The notes below the pieces were generated by a model that saw nothing but the letters and a program-made list of their open reading frames with translations, searched no databases and was not told the origin of the DNA. Made by a program: the position numbers and the translations under genes. A stretch of 64,000 nucleotides of DNA from Maribacter dokdonensis DSW-8 (GTDB taxonomy: Bacteria; Bacteroidota; Bacteroidia; Flavobacteriales; Flavobacteriaceae), in NCBI RefSeq assembly GCF_001447995.1, contig NZ_LDPE01000004.1, positions 171,183 through 235,182 of the forward strand, written 5' to 3'. This document shows, piece by piece, positions 62,851 through 64,000 of this stretch; the first letter of the stretch is position 1, and each line of letters opens with the position of its first letter.

Positions 62851-63769
62851 TAGCATAGCAATTAAAGTCACTTCACTACTGATCTCACTGCATTTAGTTG
62901 GTTGTACAACTATGGAACGGACTATTGATCTTTGGCCAAAAGATAACATTCCAAATCAAAAAAAAACTAATATAGAAGAAATACATGAACAGCGTGATAT
63001 CCTAAGAATAAGTAAGGTTCAAAAGCCAACTTTAGAGGTATTCTTGCCAGAGAAGACTAAAGCTAATGGTAAAGCGGTGTTGATTTTTCCGGGTGGCGGA
63101 TATGGTATTTTAGCTTATGATTGGGAAGGAACCGATGTAGCCCAGTTTTTAGCCGATAGAGGTATAGCCGGTATTGTAGTGAAATATAGATTGCCCTCGG
63201 ACGAAACGCAAACAGATAAACATAATGTGCCGTTAATAGATGCCCAAAGAGCTATTAAAATGGTCAGAAGTAGGGCAGGAGAATGGGGTATAAATAAAAA
63301 TGAAATAGGCATTATAGGTTTTTCCGCAGGTGGCCATTTGGCATCAACTCTAGGTACCAAATACAATAACCGTGTTTATGAACCAATAGATGAAATAGAT
63401 AAAGAAAGTGCAAGACCAGATTTCATGGTACTTATGTATCCGGTAATAACTATGGGTGAAGAAACCCATTTAGGATCTAGGAATAATCTGTTAGGAAAAG
63501 AGCCTTCTGAAAAAATGATATACGAATATTCCAGTCAATTTCATATCAATTCAGAAACCCCACCAACATATTTGGTACATGCAATGAACGATGAAGTTGT
63601 ACCTGTAGCCAACAGTGAATATTTTCATTCGATGTTTAATGTAAAGGCTACCGCAAAGAGCGAATTGTATCTTTTTGAAAAAGGCGGACATGGTTTTGGA
63701 CTGGCCCAAGATGATCCTATTTTAAGAAAATGGCCAATTAATCTAATAGATTGGATTAATAGTTTATAA
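62840..63769 (+). CDS. alpha/beta-hydrolase esterase lipoprotein (acetyl-xylan-esterase-like)
   Basis: This 309-residue protein has a lipobox (HLVGCTTM). The alpha/beta-hydrolase fold shows an oxyanion motif FPGGGYG, the nucleophile in GFSAGGHLAS, and a late Asp/His (VHAMNDEVVPVANS, KGGHGFG) of the catalytic triad. It resembles esterases of the BD-FAE/acetyl-xylan group that release acetyl or other acyl groups from polysaccharides. Its start lies inside the dipeptidase gene (11-base overlap), so it is probably translated with it. Substrate is unknown. Confidence 0.85.
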   Translation: MKYNSIAIKVTSLLISLHLVGCTTMERTIDLWPKDNIPNQKKTNIEEIHEQRDILRISKVQKPTLEVFLPEKTKANGKAVLIFPGGGYGILAYDWEGTDVAQFLADRGIAGIVVKYRLPSDETQTDKHNVPLIDAQRAIKMVRSRAGEWGINKNEIGIIGFSAGGHLASTLGTKYNNRVYEPIDEIDKESARPDFMVLMYPVITMGEETHLGSRNNLLGKEPSEKMIYEYSSQFHINSETPPTYLVHAMNDEVVPVANSEYFHSMFNVKATAKSELYLFEKGGHGFGLAQDDPILRKWPINLIDWINSL

Positions 63770-63840
63770 ACCGAATTACTTTTATATTTTTGCAAATTGA
63801 TTTTCATTGATAGCAATTGTCATTGAAGTTACGGGATGTA

Positions 63841-63860
63841 GCCCTTCGACTACGCTCAGG
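63841..63860. repeat. single copy of a dispersed flavobacterial repeat-like sequence
   Basis: CCCTTCGACTACGCTCAGG matches, from memory, a motif commonly scattered in intergenic regions of Flavobacteria. Only one copy occurs in this window, so its repeat status is not shown here. Confidence 0.35.
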
Positions 63861-63937
63861 ATTAACTGCACTACAGTTCATCTTAAGTAGCTGAAAAACT
63901 ATATGAATTCAGGAAGATATTCTTCCTTTAAATTTTT

Positions 63938-64000
63938 CGGGATGTAGCGCAGTCCGGTAGCGCACTCGGCTGGGGGTCGAGTGGTCGCAGGTTCAAATCC
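63938..64000 (+). tRNA. tRNA-Pro (anticodon GGG), truncated by the window end
   Basis: The cloverleaf runs CGGGATG (acceptor), GCGC/GCGC (D stem), CTCGG/TCGAG around the loop CTGGGGG (anticodon GGG, codon CCC), then a T arm beginning GCAGG TTCAAAT. The 3' acceptor arm lies beyond the window; about 14 bases are missing. Confidence 0.93.

Overview
The window looks like chromosome from a marine flavobacterium (Bacteroidota, Flavobacteriaceae; a Zobellia/Maribacter-like lineage is my inference). The DNA is AT-rich. Signal peptides and lipoboxes are of the Bacteroidota type, the few promoter elements I can see fit TAnnTTTG, and there are PorP/SprF-type, DUF3570, DUF4266 and DUF6268 proteins, a sulfatase and algal-sugar genes. 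I see no CRISPR array, insertion sequence, integrase, rRNA or clear prophage; this is mostly ordinary chromosome with accessory sugar-utilisation modules.

Layout. 105-6125: a five-gene sugar-acid cassette (zinc dehydrogenase, KduD-like SDR, AldA-like aldehyde dehydrogenase, enolase-superfamily cycloisomerase/dehydratase, sugar porter) whose set of activities fits 3,6-anhydro-L-galactose (agar) breakdown to 2-keto-3-deoxygluconate. 6147-7615: guanine deaminase and a Crp-type regulator. 7651-11157: a very large outer-membrane protein with a degenerate phosphoesterase-like head, a kinase-like middle and a beta-barrel tail. 11174-14818: a Rieske/glutamate-synthase-like operon ending in an orphan Pycsar-type (PycTM) membrane protein. 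15377-17284: a GH85 endoglycosidase. 17706-20777: class I ribonucleotide reductase with the ATP-cone on the small subunit. 21135-26600: a complete RND efflux operon. 26679-29967: pta-ackA.

30398-33372: a thioredoxin/ApbE/DUF4266/DUF3570 operon. 33400-35860: malate:quinone oxidoreductase and an outer-membrane protein. 35920-38634: a two-subunit molybdenum hydroxylase. 38871-43149: a three-gene operon (SbnA-like PLP synthase, FAD/NAD(P) oxidoreductase, PLP decarboxylase) that looks like a small, unassigned biosynthetic pathway. 43243-45052: small stress-type genes (VOC protein, hibernation factor, DUF2383, two microproteins). 45210-48289: a PD40-repeat/PorP-SprF pair linked to type IX secretion. 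48962-49603: an atypical response regulator with Glu at the phosphoacceptor site. 49847-53837: xylB-xylA-lacI. 53840-63769: a second carbohydrate region (Gfo/Idh/MocA oxidoreductase, sialate O-acetylesterase-like protein, GMC oxidoreductase plus small subunit, exported TIM-barrel isomerase, sulfatase, D-Ala-D-Ala dipeptidase, esterase). The window ends inside a tRNA-Pro.

The best candidates for under-described biology are the SbnA/FAD/PLP-decarboxylase operon, the phosphoesterase/kinase-like/barrel fusion, and the ApbE/DUF4266/DUF3570 operon. All names rest on reading motifs and recalled family features; no database search was run.
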